From the NCBI RefSeq assembly GCF_900182565.1, contig NZ_FXTI01000001.1:310001-374000 (forward strand): a stretch of DNA of 64,000 nt, given 5' to 3'. The translations under genes and the position numbers were made by a program. The DNA is from Melghirimyces algeriensis. GTDB taxonomy: Bacteria > Bacillota > Bacilli > Thermoactinomycetales > DSM-45169. The stretch's first letter is position 1, and every line of letters begins with the position of its first letter. Below the pieces are notes generated by a model. The model had not been told where the DNA came from. It saw only the letters and a program-made list of their open reading frames with translations, and ran no database searches. Below are positions 53,755-62,479 of this stretch, piece by piece.

Positions 53755-55167
53755 TCAAACCCAACCCATTCCCCGTGCAACCTGAGCCACCGTAAATGTG
53801 ACACCGATGGCCATTGCTGTGGGAATGGCAAAAGACAGGAAGGTCCATTTGGGACTTTTGGTTTCTTTGTAGATATTGATCAGAGTAGTTCCACATGGAT
53901 AGTGAAGCAAGGAGAACAACATCATGTTCAGAGCTGTAAGCCAGGTCCATCCGTGATCAAGAAAGATTTGTTTCAGAGCCGCCATATCTTCCACCTCGGT
54001 CATGGCTCCGGTGGACAGATATCCCATCATCAGAATGGGGAGTACAATTTCGTTAGCCGGCATTCCAAGAATGAATGCCATCAGGATGAAGCCATCTAGA
54101 CCAAGAGCACGAGCAAAGGGGTCCAGGAAGGCGACAATATGTTCCAAAATGCTTAATTCGCCGATGAATATATTGGCTAAAATCCAAGTGATCACACCCG
54201 CTGGAGCAGCCACAATGACTGCCCGCTTCAAGGTGAACAGAGATTTATCCAAAGTGGCTCGAATGACTGTGTTCCAGAACTTGGGTCGCCGATAGGGGGG
54301 CAATTCCAAGGTGTAATGGGTAGGGACCCCTTTTAAAGCAGTCTTGGACAAAATCCATGATACCAACAATGTGATTACAACACCAAATAATACCATCCCC
54401 ATGACAATGGCTGCGGTGGCAAAGGTTTGCAAGCCGCTTGCAACACCGGCTGCCATAAAGAGAGAAGAAAGTAAAATGAGTGTCGGCCATCGACCGTTAC
54501 AGGGAACGAAATTGTTGGTTAAAATGGCCAGCATTCGTTCTCTGGGAGATTCAATAATTCGGGTAGACATAATCGCTGCGGCATTGCAGCCGAATCCCAT
54601 GGCCATTGTCAGGGATTGTTTCCCATGTCCCCCGGAGCGTTTGAAAAGACGATCCATATTGAAGGCAACACGGGGCAGGTATCCGAAATTCTCCAACAGA
54701 GCGAAGGCGGGAAAAAAGATGGCCATGGGTGGCAACATGACACTGACAACCCAGGAAATCCCACGGTAGAGACCCAATACTAAAAGGCCATGAAGCCAAT
54801 CGGGAGCGTGTATGGCTTGAAAACCAAGGGTAATGTAACCTTCCAACCATCCAAAGGTTTCCGCCAGCATGGAGGATGGGACGTTGGCACCTGCGATGGT
54901 GAGCCAAATGATCACGCCCAGCATTGCCAACATAATGGGAAATCCCCAGGTCCGGGAGGTTAGAATGTGATCCAGTTTTTCGGAGCGGTGAAGTTTTTGA
55001 CGATCCTGATAGTGGACCACTTCGTCGCAAATGGATTTGGAGGCCCGGAAAATCTGCCCCACGATTTCATCCCGACTGGACGGTTCCGTCATGGATTCGG
55101 CTTCGGAAAAAAGGGAGTCCAGTTGCTTATGCTTCGACTGGGTAAGGGGATTTAAGGTTTGCTCCAT
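53755..55167 (-). CDS. feoB: FeoB transmembrane (permease) half, encoded separately
   Basis: 470 residues from ATG 55167, with AAGGAGGGAG six bases upstream. It starts inside the helical domain of FeoB (SEKLDHILTSRTWGFPIM) and holds two Gate-type blocks: LPPMAIFFPAFALLENFGYLPRVAF, MGFGCNAAAIMSTRIIE, and FILGMPANEIVLPILMMGYLS. This is the pore for ferrous iron. The GTPase half is the overlapping gene upstream; together they total 718 residues, like a whole FeoB. The separate ribosome site and in-frame start argue that the split is real. Confidence 0.92.
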   Translation of the reverse strand: MEQTLNPLTQSKHKQLDSLFSEAESMTEPSSRDEIVGQIFRASKSICDEVVHYQDRQKLHRSEKLDHILTSRTWGFPIMLAMLGVIIWLTIAGANVPSSMLAETFGWLEGYITLGFQAIHAPDWLHGLLVLGLYRGISWVVSVMLPPMAIFFPAFALLENFGYLPRVAFNMDRLFKRSGGHGKQSLTMAMGFGCNAAAIMSTRIIESPRERMLAILTNNFVPCNGRWPTLILLSSLFMAAGVASGLQTFATAAIVMGMVLFGVVITLLVSWILSKTALKGVPTHYTLELPPYRRPKFWNTVIRATLDKSLFTLKRAVIVAAPAGVITWILANIFIGELSILEHIVAFLDPFARALGLDGFILMAFILGMPANEIVLPILMMGYLSTGAMTEVEDMAALKQIFLDHGWTWLTALNMMLFSLLHYPCGTTLINIYKETKSPKWTFLSFAIPTAMAIGVTFTVAQVARGMGWV

Positions 55168-55873
55168 CCGGTGCTCCCTCCTTGGGAATGCGTTTTTTCA
55201 GGGCATTGAGCATGGAACGCTCCCCATCCAGCAATCGGAGAGCGATCCAGCGGGATGGGAGTTGATCTCCAAAGATGTTTTCAATCTGGGATTGAATGGA
55301 TTGAATTTTTTCTTCTATTTTTTCACTGTATCGAATTCGGTAAGGACGGGTTTGGATTCTTCCTTCAGCAACTCTTGTGACAATCTTTTTCAATTCGTTG
55401 ATTCCCTTGCCATCCCGTGCCGAAGTTTTGACGACGGGAACTCCCAGCTTGGAAGATAGTTTTTGGTCATGGATGCGAATGCCTTTTCGAATGGCTTCAT
55501 CGATCATATTCAGGCAAATCACCACCCGGTCCGACATTTCCAGTACTTGCAAGGCCAGGTTCAGATTTCGTTCCAAAGAGGTGGCATCCAGTACCACGAT
55601 GGTGACATCCGGCTGTTCAAAAAGAATGTAGTCTCTTGCCACCTCTTCATCTGCCGAGTTGGAGTAAAGAGAGTAGGTGCCGGGAAGATCGACGACGGTG
55701 TAGTTCTTTTCCTGAAACCGATATTCCCCTTCTGCACACAGGACGGTTTTCCCTGGCCAGTTACCGGTGTGTTGACGTAACCCGGTCAGTGTGTTGAAAA
55801 GGGTGCTTTTCCCTGTATTTGGATTTCCAGCCAAAGCAATACGATATGGCATCTCTTTTGAAGGATATTTCAT
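55127..55873 (-). CDS. feoB: FeoB GTPase (G-protein) half, encoded separately
   Basis: 248 residues from ATG 55873, seven bases after GGGAGAG and two codons past the feoA stop. G1 is GNPNTGKSTLFN, G2 TGNWPGKTV, G3 DLPGTYSLYS, G4 NMIDEA and G5 around SAR. A helical GDI-type segment follows to the stop. It overlaps the permease gene by 41 nt in another frame. It regulates iron passage through the membrane half. Confidence 0.92.
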   Translation of the reverse strand: MKYPSKEMPYRIALAGNPNTGKSTLFNTLTGLRQHTGNWPGKTVLCAEGEYRFQEKNYTVVDLPGTYSLYSNSADEEVARDYILFEQPDVTIVVLDATSLERNLNLALQVLEMSDRVVICLNMIDEAIRKGIRIHDQKLSSKLGVPVVKTSARDGKGINELKKIVTRVAEGRIQTRPYRIRYSEKIEEKIQSIQSQIENIFGDQLPSRWIALRLLDGERSMLNALKKRIPKEGAPDGANLKSPYPVEA

Positions 55874-55877
55874 AAGA

Positions 55878-56120
55878 TCACTCTCCCAAGACTTCACCAA
55901 ATATTCTGGAGCTTTCTTCGACTCGCAACGCGATAGTTGTATTGCTTACCCGCAGGGCAACAGGGTCACCTAAAGGACTTTTTCGTAAAATGTGAACATC
56001 CGCACCGGGTATAAACCCTAGGTCAAGCAGACGACGGCGCATGGTTCCATCCAGTTCCAGTCGGTTGATGCGCAGGGTTTGACCGGGTTTTGCCTCTGAC
56101 AGTGGAATTTCGGTATTCAT
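55878..56120 (-). CDS. feoA: Ferrous iron transport protein FeoA
   Basis: 80 residues from ATG 56120 after GGGAGGCACC. It is an SH3-like domain: LSEAKPGQTLRINRL, then RRRLLDLGFIPGADVHILRKSPLGDPVALRV. It helps FeoB. First gene of feoA-feoB(G)-feoB(TM). Confidence 0.94.
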   Translation of the reverse strand: MNTEIPLSEAKPGQTLRINRLELDGTMRRRLLDLGFIPGADVHILRKSPLGDPVALRVSNTTIALRVEESSRIFGEVLGE

Positions 56121-56212
56121 CTTGGTGCCTCCCAATCCATTAGGCAAATGGTTTATGAAATGTGCGCTTAGGCATCAATGTTTTATTGAGCTATTATTTT
56201 TTCTTGAGGAAA

Positions 56213-56277
56213 GCATTTTTGCCTTAGTGCAAAAATGCCCTATTAATATAATATGCCTATGGAGTGAAAAGTGTCAA
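56213..56277 (-). promoter_or_regulatory. feo promoter with DtxR/MntR-like palindromic operator
   Basis: Reading the minus strand, TTGACA (56277-56272), 18 nt, TATTAT (56253-56248). Just downstream lies a perfect 10-bp inverted repeat GCATTTTTGC-N6-GCAAAAATGC (56213-56238) with a core TTTGCCTTAGTGCAAA. That is closer to the MntR/DtxR type than to a Fur box. Further TTAGGCA half-sites occur at 56140 and 56169. Confidence 0.6.
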
Positions 56278-56361
56278 GGATTTATTCATGTCGTAAGGTA
56301 TATTCCTGTGTATTGGTGGAATCCTGAAATGGATCAGAAATTTTACGGAAGGAGTGAGTCG

Positions 56362-56724
56362 ATGCGGTATTTCCAAATTTTGTTGATAAAGTTTGCTTCA
56401 ATCTTTCTAAGCCTGGTTGTAGCTTTGGGATGGGTTCAGAACCTGAACTGGATTCATCTTTTGGTGATTGGGTTCTTATATTCTCTGGTCAGTTATATAG
56501 TTGGAGAGATCATACTTCTTCCCTATGTCAATAATACGATTCTTACATTATTGGATTTCGTGCTTTCCCTGATGGTGATCACATTTGTGGGAAACCGTCT
56601 GTACGGGATGGATCTTACCTTGATCAATCTTTCTTTTTTTGCGAGTGCCGCAATCTTTATTGCTGTGGTTGAATGGGTGGTTCATGCTTATGTACAAAAA
56701 AACATGCTTAAAAGGCCTTTGTAA
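56362..56724 (+). CDS. DUF2512 (YndM-like) four-span membrane protein
   Basis: 120 residues from ATG 56362 after GGAAGGAGTGAG. Four hydrophobic spans fill the protein, with LLPYVNNTILTLLDFVLS in the middle. This looks like the DUF2512 family of sporulating Bacillales; function unknown. It is divergent from feoA. Confidence 0.72.
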   Translation: MRYFQILLIKFASIFLSLVVALGWVQNLNWIHLLVIGFLYSLVSYIVGEIILLPYVNNTILTLLDFVLSLMVITFVGNRLYGMDLTLINLSFFASAAIFIAVVEWVVHAYVQKNMLKRPL

Positions 56725-56831
56725 CAATAAAAATGTGTAACAAACAAAAAAGAAGCCGGGCGTTATGATCCGGCTTGAGATGTTTCTGGGTGTCGAGCAG
56801 GTGGCTCGAAGTCCATTCTTCCCCTCTGTTT

Positions 56832-57302
56832 TTAAGGATTTTTTACCCGTTTCCAGGTAAGAGCGGGATATTCCCGTACATAACGTTGAAAGGCATCATT
56901 ATTGATATAGCCACCTTGGCGGGAGTCGTAGTTCTGTTCAAATTTAACCACTTTCCATCGGCCGCTGGTCCGTTGGACCCGAACTTTATAATCCCGTTTG
57001 TCGGAGGGTCGGTGAATCAGGATGGTTTTGGAGAACATTTGTGAATCCGTAGGAGAGACGGTGACCAGAATCGGTGGATTTTTCTTTTTAGATGTAGCGG
57101 TCTGTTCAACCCGCCATCGAAGATCTTTTACGTCAGATTGGTGTTTTAGCATTTCACCTGAATGATCGAAATCCCCCTCTACCCAAACTTTCTTATAAAA
57201 ATCGACAGCAACCTTTTCCGGACCAGTCAATTGATTGCTTCCGCAACCGACACAAAGAAGAAGAATGCCGAGAAAAAGATTGAACATCTTCTTACCATAC
57301 AT
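56832..57302 (-). CDS. Lipoprotein of unknown function
   Basis: 156 residues. The signal peptide ends in a lipobox LCVGC with the lipid-modified cysteine at residue 20, so it should be anchored outside the membrane. The rest (PEKVAVDFYKKVWVEGDF ... VRVQRTSGRWKVVKFEQ) looks like an NTF2-type or DUF4878-like alpha+beta fold of small extracellular proteins. I do not assign a function. Confidence 0.75.
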   Translation of the reverse strand: MYGKKMFNLFLGILLLCVGCGSNQLTGPEKVAVDFYKKVWVEGDFDHSGEMLKHQSDVKDLRWRVEQTATSKKKNPPILVTVSPTDSQMFSKTILIHRPSDKRDYKVRVQRTSGRWKVVKFEQNYDSRQGGYINNDAFQRYVREYPALTWKRVKNP

Positions 57303-57378
57303 CTTGGCAACACTCCTATGAGTGTATGTTTTGTCTCTTTATCTTTTACAGAAAAGGTGGTTTCTATGCGACGATCTC

Positions 57379-57406
57379 CCGACAATGAGTTAACTTGTGA
57401 TATAAT
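57379..57406 (+). promoter_or_regulatory. Probable promoter of the ruv-queA-tgt operon
   Basis: Extended -10 TGATATAAT (TATAAT at 57401-57406) with a weak -35 CCGACA 16 nt upstream, about 50 nt before ruvC. Confidence 0.5.
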
Positions 57407-57457
57407 TCATTCGGTATCAGAGAATAAATGTTCCCGAATGGATGGGGAGGAAGACGT

Positions 57458-57967
57458 GTGAAAATTATGGGAATCGATCCCGGCATTGCCATTGTGGGTT
57501 ACGGCGTGATCGATCAAGTAGGGAATCGGTTAAAACCGGTCAATTACGGAAGTATTCAGACGGAAGCGGGTCTTCCGACCGCAACGCGACTGAAACAGAT
57601 CTATGACGCTGCGACAACGTTGTTTTCGCATTTTAAGCCTGAAGTTGTAGCGATTGAAAAATTGTTCTTTAATCGCAATGTAACAACTGCTTTTACTGTG
57701 GGGCAGGCACGTGGGGTGATTATGCTGGCAGCGGAAGAGGCTGGAGCGGCGATTACCGAATATACCCCCCTTCAGGTAAAGATGGCAGTCGTGGGATATG
57801 GACAGGCACAGAAGCGCCAAATTCAGGAGATGGTAAAAACACTTCTCAAGCTTCCCGATATCCCCAAACCGGATGATGTGGCTGATGCTTTGGGAGTGGC
57901 CATCTGTCAAGCCCATTCCACGACCTTTACTTCCCTTCAGACTGGAAAGGGGAGGGGAGGCAGTTGA
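57458..57967 (+). CDS. ruvC: Holliday junction resolvase RuvC
   Basis: 169 residues from GTG 57458 after GGGGAGGAAG. The RNase H fold begins MKIMGIDPGIAIVGYGV with the first catalytic Asp; VAIEKLFFNRNVTTAFTVGQARG holds the glutamate and the loop that enters the junction; KPDDVADALGVAICQAH supplies the last acids. It cuts junctions moved by RuvAB. B. subtilis lacks RuvC and uses RecU, so this is a lineage marker. It overlaps ruvA by 4 nt. Confidence 0.96.
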   Translation: MKIMGIDPGIAIVGYGVIDQVGNRLKPVNYGSIQTEAGLPTATRLKQIYDAATTLFSHFKPEVVAIEKLFFNRNVTTAFTVGQARGVIMLAAEEAGAAITEYTPLQVKMAVVGYGQAQKRQIQEMVKTLLKLPDIPKPDDVADALGVAICQAHSTTFTSLQTGKGRGGS

Positions 57968-58605
57968 TTGATTACATAAAAGGGATCGTAGCTTATCGCA
58001 CAACAGATACTGTCCTGATTGAAACGCATGGGGTGGGGTACCGGATTTTTTGTTCCAATCCTTTTGAGTGGGAAGAAGGAGCGACAGTTCAAGTCTTTAC
58101 CCATCAAGTCATCCGAGAGGATGCCCATCTGTTATACGGTTTCAAGGAACGGGATATAAGAGATCTGTTCCGACTTCTATTGGATGTATCAGGCATTGGT
58201 CCCAAGGTGGCTCTATCGATCACAGGAGCTGGTCAGCCGAAACATTTGGTAAAGGCTGTGGAAGAGGAAAATCTGAAATTTCTTACCAAATTGCCGGGGA
58301 TTGGGAAAAAGACCGCCCAGCGGATCGTGCTGGATCTAAAAGATAAGCTTGAAAAGGCAGGATGGACCCGCCGGTTTGCAGATGCGGTTCAGGAGTCCAC
58401 ACCCAACGGTCTACAGGAGAGTGAGCGGACCCAGGAGGCAATTGAAGCGATGAAGAGCCTGGGATATAATGAAGGAGAGGCGTCTCAGGCTGTTCAAGAG
58501 GCTAGGGAAGGGTTTGGTGAAACCTCTCCCAACCTCGATGAATGGATTCGACGTGCACTTCAATTATCCATGAAGCGGCAGGGAGGAGGAATGAGGGATG
58601 GATGA
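57964..58605 (+). CDS. ruvA: Holliday junction DNA-binding subunit RuvA
   Basis: 213 residues from TTG overlapping the ruvC stop. Domain I starts IDYIKGIVAYRTTDTVLIETHGVGYRI; two helix-hairpin-helix motifs are in VSGIGPKVALSI and LPGIGKKTAQRIVLDLKDK; the C-terminal UBA-like domain binds RuvB. It is a tetramer on the junction. It overlaps ruvB by 8 nt. Confidence 0.97.
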   Translation: MIDYIKGIVAYRTTDTVLIETHGVGYRIFCSNPFEWEEGATVQVFTHQVIREDAHLLYGFKERDIRDLFRLLLDVSGIGPKVALSITGAGQPKHLVKAVEEENLKFLTKLPGIGKKTAQRIVLDLKDKLEKAGWTRRFADAVQESTPNGLQESERTQEAIEAMKSLGYNEGEASQAVQEAREGFGETSPNLDEWIRRALQLSMKRQGGGMRDG

Positions 58606-59596
58606 ACGAATCATCTCTTCCCATATGTCGATGGAAGACGAGCCGGTGGAATTCAGCCTGCGTCCTCGGTATCTGAACGATTATATCGGACAGACACGGG
58701 TAAAGGAAAATCTGAAAGTGTACATAGAAGCGGCACGGATTCGCAAAGATCCGCTGGATCATGTGCTGCTTTACGGTCCGCCTGGATTGGGAAAAACGAC
58801 CTTGTCCCAGATTATTGCCAATGAAATGGGAGTACAGCTGCGGACGACTTCAGGTCCGGCGATTGAACGGCCAGGTGACTTGGCGGCGATTTTGACAAAT
58901 CTGGAAAGCGGGGATTTGCTGTTCATTGATGAAATCCATCGTCTGAATCGCAGCGTGGAAGAAGTGCTTTATCCAGCGATGGAGGATTTTGCTCTGGACA
59001 TTGTAATCGGAAAAGGACCCAGTGCCCGTTCGGTTCGGCTGGACCTTCCACCATTTACGCTGGTGGGGGCCACAACCCGTGCGGGGGCTCTTTCCTCCCC
59101 TTTGCGTGATCGGTTTGGGGTCGTCAGTCGGTTGGACTATTATAAAAAAGAAGAGCTTACCTTGATCGTGATGCGGGCTGCAGATCTGTTGCAGGTTTCG
59201 ATTCGTGAGGATGGAGCGGAAGAAATCGCCTGTCGATCCAGGGGAACCCCCCGGGTGGCGAATCGCCTGCTGAAGCGAGTAAGGGATTTCGTTCAGGTGC
59301 AAGGGGACGGTATCATCACTTCAGAAACGGCCAAAGACGCATTAAATCGGATTCAGGTGGATAAACTGGGACTGGATGAAGTGGATCACAAGCTTTTAAA
59401 GTCGATTATGAAACATTTCCGCGGTGGACCGGTGGGTCTGGAAACGATCGCGGCGACGATTGGTGAAGAGGCTCACACGATAGAAGATGTCTACGAGCCT
59501 TATCTGATGCAGACCGGATTTCTTCAACGAACTCCGCGGGGGCGCATGGTAACTCCGCGTTGTTACGAACACTTTGGGGTGGAAATGCCACAATGA
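58598..59596 (+). CDS. ruvB: Holliday junction branch-migration ATPase RuvB
   Basis: 332 residues. AAA+ motor: Walker A GPPGLGKTTLSQ at about 59-70, Walker B FIDEIHRLNRSVEE, sensor 1 GATTRAGALSSPLRDRF, and the C-terminal winged helix ending TPRGRMVTPRCYEHFG. It overlaps the next gene as ATGA. Confidence 0.98.
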   Translation: MDERIISSHMSMEDEPVEFSLRPRYLNDYIGQTRVKENLKVYIEAARIRKDPLDHVLLYGPPGLGKTTLSQIIANEMGVQLRTTSGPAIERPGDLAAILTNLESGDLLFIDEIHRLNRSVEEVLYPAMEDFALDIVIGKGPSARSVRLDLPPFTLVGATTRAGALSSPLRDRFGVVSRLDYYKKEELTLIVMRAADLLQVSIREDGAEEIACRSRGTPRVANRLLKRVRDFVQVQGDGIITSETAKDALNRIQVDKLGLDEVDHKLLKSIMKHFRGGPVGLETIAATIGEEAHTIEDVYEPYLMQTGFLQRTPRGRMVTPRCYEHFGVEMPQ

Positions 59597-59811
59597 ACCT
59601 GTTTCCTAAAACACTGATTTTCCTGGGTGTGACTTTGGTGGTTGTCGGTCTGATTTGGCATCTGGGTGGTCGCTTTTTCAACCTGGGGCGACTTCCCGGA
59701 GATATTGTGATTAAAAAGGAAAATATTTCATTTTACTTTCCGATTGTATCCAGTATTGTGATCAGTTTGGTTCTTTCTTTCCTATTATACCTGTTTCGCC
59801 TGTTCCGGTGA
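59593..59811 (+). CDS. DUF2905 two-span membrane protein
   Basis: 72 residues from ATG 59593. The family pattern is clear: span 1, then GGRFFNLGRLPGDIVIKKENISFYFPI, then span 2. It usually lies between ruvB and queA in Firmicutes. Function unknown. Confidence 0.9.
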   Translation: MNLFPKTLIFLGVTLVVVGLIWHLGGRFFNLGRLPGDIVIKKENISFYFPIVSSIVISLVLSFLLYLFRLFR

Positions 59812-59850
59812 GGGGCGGGCGTTTTTCCTGTCAGAGAGGACGATCGATGT

Positions 59851-60882
59851 ATGGATGTAACTATGTTTGATTTTCATTTACCGGAAGAATTGATTGCACA
59901 AGAACCGATCAGGGAGCGCAGCAACTCCCGACTGATGGTTGTGGACAGAGAAGAGGGGACAGTGACCAACCGGAAGTTTCCTGATCTTTTAAATTACCTC
60001 ATCCCCGGAGATGTCCTCGTTGTCAATGATACCCGTGTGCGGCCTGCACGATTGGTTGGAATGAAGAAGGATACGGGAGCCAAGGTTGAACTTCTATTGT
60101 TAAATCCCTTGGGGAACAATCGATGGGAAGCATTGGTGAAACCGGCAAAGCGGGTTCGGGAAGGAACGGAAATTTGTTTCGGGGATGGGGTATTGACTGC
60201 GGTGGCTGAACAAAAGACCGAGGCTGCCGGGGGGAGAATATTCCATCTTCAATATGATGCACCGGATATTGAACAGCTTCTGAAATCATTGGGTGAAATG
60301 CCTCTTCCCCCTTATATTCGCAAGCAGTTGGATGAACCGGAACGGTATCAGACCGTATACTCAAAAAACGTTGGTTCCGCTGCAGCTCCAACGGCAGGTC
60401 TTCATTTTACTCCTGAGTTGTTGGAACAGATGAAAGAGATGGGAGTTCAGATCGCCCCGATTACGCTTCATGTCGGTTTGGGGACGTTTCGTCCGGTTAC
60501 CGCGGAGAAGGTGGCGGAGCATCAGATGCATGCTGAATACTATGAGGTGTCTGACCGTTCGGCAAAGATCATTCAAAAAGCCAAAGCAGAGGGAAGAAGA
60601 GTTGTTGCCGTAGGGACGACTTCTGTGCGCACATTGGAAAGTGTTGCACAGGAGCATGGCGAAATTGTGGCCACAAGTGGTTGGACGGATATATTTATCT
60701 ATCCCGGATTTCGTTTTCAAGTGGTGGATGCATTGCTCACCAATTTCCATCTTCCCCGATCAACGCTTTTAATGCTGGTCAGTGCATTTGCTTCACGCGA
60801 ACTCATTTTAAGTGCCTATCACGAGGCGGTTCGGGAAAAGTATCGTTTTTTCAGTTTTGGGGATGCTATGTTGATTCTTTAA
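59851..60882 (+). CDS. queA: S-adenosylmethionine:tRNA ribosyltransferase-isomerase
   Basis: 343 residues. It builds epoxyqueuosine from preQ1 at tRNA position 34. Family segments FDFHLPEELIAQEPIRERSNSRL, VNDTRVRPARL, APTAGLHFTPELL and FHLPRSTLLMLVSAF are present. The gene precedes tgt, the usual queuosine pair. Confidence 0.97.
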   Translation: MDVTMFDFHLPEELIAQEPIRERSNSRLMVVDREEGTVTNRKFPDLLNYLIPGDVLVVNDTRVRPARLVGMKKDTGAKVELLLLNPLGNNRWEALVKPAKRVREGTEICFGDGVLTAVAEQKTEAAGGRIFHLQYDAPDIEQLLKSLGEMPLPPYIRKQLDEPERYQTVYSKNVGSAAAPTAGLHFTPELLEQMKEMGVQIAPITLHVGLGTFRPVTAEKVAEHQMHAEYYEVSDRSAKIIQKAKAEGRRVVAVGTTSVRTLESVAQEHGEIVATSGWTDIFIYPGFRFQVVDALLTNFHLPRSTLLMLVSAFASRELILSAYHEAVREKYRFFSFGDAMLIL

Positions 60883-60948
60883 AGTGCCGAATCGTTGTTT
60901 ATCCGGCGGAAGTCTTAAGGTATACTGTATAAGTAGGAGGAAGCTCCA

Positions 60949-62085
60949 TTGGCTGTTCATTACGAATTAATCAAAACCTGCGGGCAGTCCGGAGCCCGGC
61001 TCGGACGCTTACATACCCCACATGGAACAATGAAAACGCCTGTGTTTATGCCTGTGGGAACCTTGGCTACAGTAAAAACCATGAGCCCTGAAGAGTTGAA
61101 GGAGTTGGGAAGTGGGATTATTCTTTCCAATACCTATCATCTTTTTCTGAGGCCAGGTCACGATGTCGTCCAGGAAGCGGGAGGATTGCATCGTTTTATG
61201 AATTGGGACCGAGCAATCCTTACCGACAGCGGGGGATTTCAAGTATTCAGCTTGGCAGATCTCCGTCAAATCTCTGAGGAAGGGGTTTCCTTTCGCTCTC
61301 ATTTGAATGGGCAACCACTTTTTCTCAGTCCGGAGAAATCGATGGAGATTCAAAATGCGCTGGGTGCGGATGTGATCATGGCCTTTGACGAGTGTCCGCC
61401 CCACCCTGCAGAACGTGATTATGTAAAGGATTCATCGGACCGAACCTATCGATGGTTAAAACGTTGTGTTGACAGCCATCGTCGAAAAGAGGACCAGGCC
61501 TTGTTCGGGATTATCCAGGGAGGGATGTACCGCGATCTTCGAGAAGAGAGTGCAAAACAAATCACCTCTGTAGATCTTCCGGGATATGCGATCGGGGGAT
61601 TGAGTGTTGGTGAGCCCAAGGAAATGATGTATGAAGCGCTGGAATGGACCGTACCTCTCATGCCCAAAGCCAAACCGCGGTATCTGATGGGTGTTGGTTC
61701 ACCCGATGCGCTGGTAGAAGGGGTCATTCGCGGAGTGGATATGTTTGATTGCGTTTTGCCTACACGGATTGCTCGAAACGGAACCATTATGACCAGCCGG
61801 GGACGTGTTGTGGTTCGCAATGCAAAGTATGCCCGTGATTTCTCCCCGTTGGACCCGGAGTGTGATTGTTATACCTGTCGAAACTATTCCAGAGCGTATC
61901 TCCGTCATTTGCTTAAAGCGGATGAGATTTTTGGTCTGCGGCTTACCACGTATCATAACCTGCATTTCCTGCTCCAGTTGATGAAACAGGTGCAACAGGC
62001 GATTCAGGAGGATCGTTTGCTCGATTTTAGAAACCGTTTTTTCGAACAATACTACGGTTCATTGACACCGGAGCGGAATTTCTAA
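60949..62085 (+). CDS. tgt: tRNA-guanine transglycosylase
   Basis: 378 residues from TTG after GTAGGAGGAAG. It swaps G34 for preQ1 in tRNAs with GUN anticodons. The catalytic/recognition DSGGFQVFSL is at about residue 92, IQGGMYRDLR and GGLSVGEPKEMM follow, VLPTRIARNG carries the nucleophile Asp region, and the zinc site is CDCYTC with a later histidine in TTYHNLHFL. Confidence 0.97.
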   Translation: MAVHYELIKTCGQSGARLGRLHTPHGTMKTPVFMPVGTLATVKTMSPEELKELGSGIILSNTYHLFLRPGHDVVQEAGGLHRFMNWDRAILTDSGGFQVFSLADLRQISEEGVSFRSHLNGQPLFLSPEKSMEIQNALGADVIMAFDECPPHPAERDYVKDSSDRTYRWLKRCVDSHRRKEDQALFGIIQGGMYRDLREESAKQITSVDLPGYAIGGLSVGEPKEMMYEALEWTVPLMPKAKPRYLMGVGSPDALVEGVIRGVDMFDCVLPTRIARNGTIMTSRGRVVVRNAKYARDFSPLDPECDCYTCRNYSRAYLRHLLKADEIFGLRLTTYHNLHFLLQLMKQVQQAIQEDRLLDFRNRFFEQYYGSLTPERNF

Positions 62086-62124
62086 ACACTGGGAAAAGGA
62101 CTTAAATGATTAGGAGGACTTTCC

Positions 62125-62418
62125 ATGGAACAGCTCGCACAGTTTTTACCGATTATACTCATCTTTGCCGTTTTTTACTTCTTGCTTCTCCGTCCCCAAC
62201 AGAAACGGCAAAAACAAAGAAACGCCATGCTTTCTTCACTGAAAAAAGGGGATAAAATCATTACCATCGGTGGTTTGCATGGGACGATCATGGATTTAAC
62301 CGAAGATCGGATCACATTGAAGGTAAATGACAACTCCCGATTGATTTTTGAGCGTTCGGCAGTAAATGCTGTGGTAAATCCGGAAGAGAACAATAAGGAA
62401 GAGAATAAAGATAGTTAA
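62125..62418 (+). CDS. yajC: Preprotein translocase accessory subunit YajC
   Basis: 97 residues. One N-terminal span (FLPIILIFAVFYFLLLRPQQKRQKQR) then the soluble domain LKKGDKIITIGGLHGTIMDLTEDRITLKV. It associates with SecDF. It closes the operon; the usual secDF does not follow directly, because inverted genes and a terminator come next. Confidence 0.95.
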   Translation: MEQLAQFLPIILIFAVFYFLLLRPQQKRQKQRNAMLSSLKKGDKIITIGGLHGTIMDLTEDRITLKVNDNSRLIFERSAVNAVVNPEENNKEENKDS

Positions 62419-62440
62419 TCCATCGATGGATCTTTCAACA

Positions 62441-62478
62441 AATGGGACGGGCCAATTTGGCCCGTCCCACAATTTTTA
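62441..62478. terminator. Terminator between yajC and the convergent small gene
   Basis: TGGGACGGGCC, loop AATTT, GGCCCGTCCCA, then CAATTTTT: an 11-bp GC-rich stem serving the plus strand and possibly both. Confidence 0.9.
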
Positions 62479-62479
62479 G

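Noticed and set aside
55127..55167. Frameshift inside feoB as cause of the split
   Set aside because: The downstream frame has its own strong ribosome site and ATG at a domain border, so a true two-gene layout is more likely, although resequencing would settle it.
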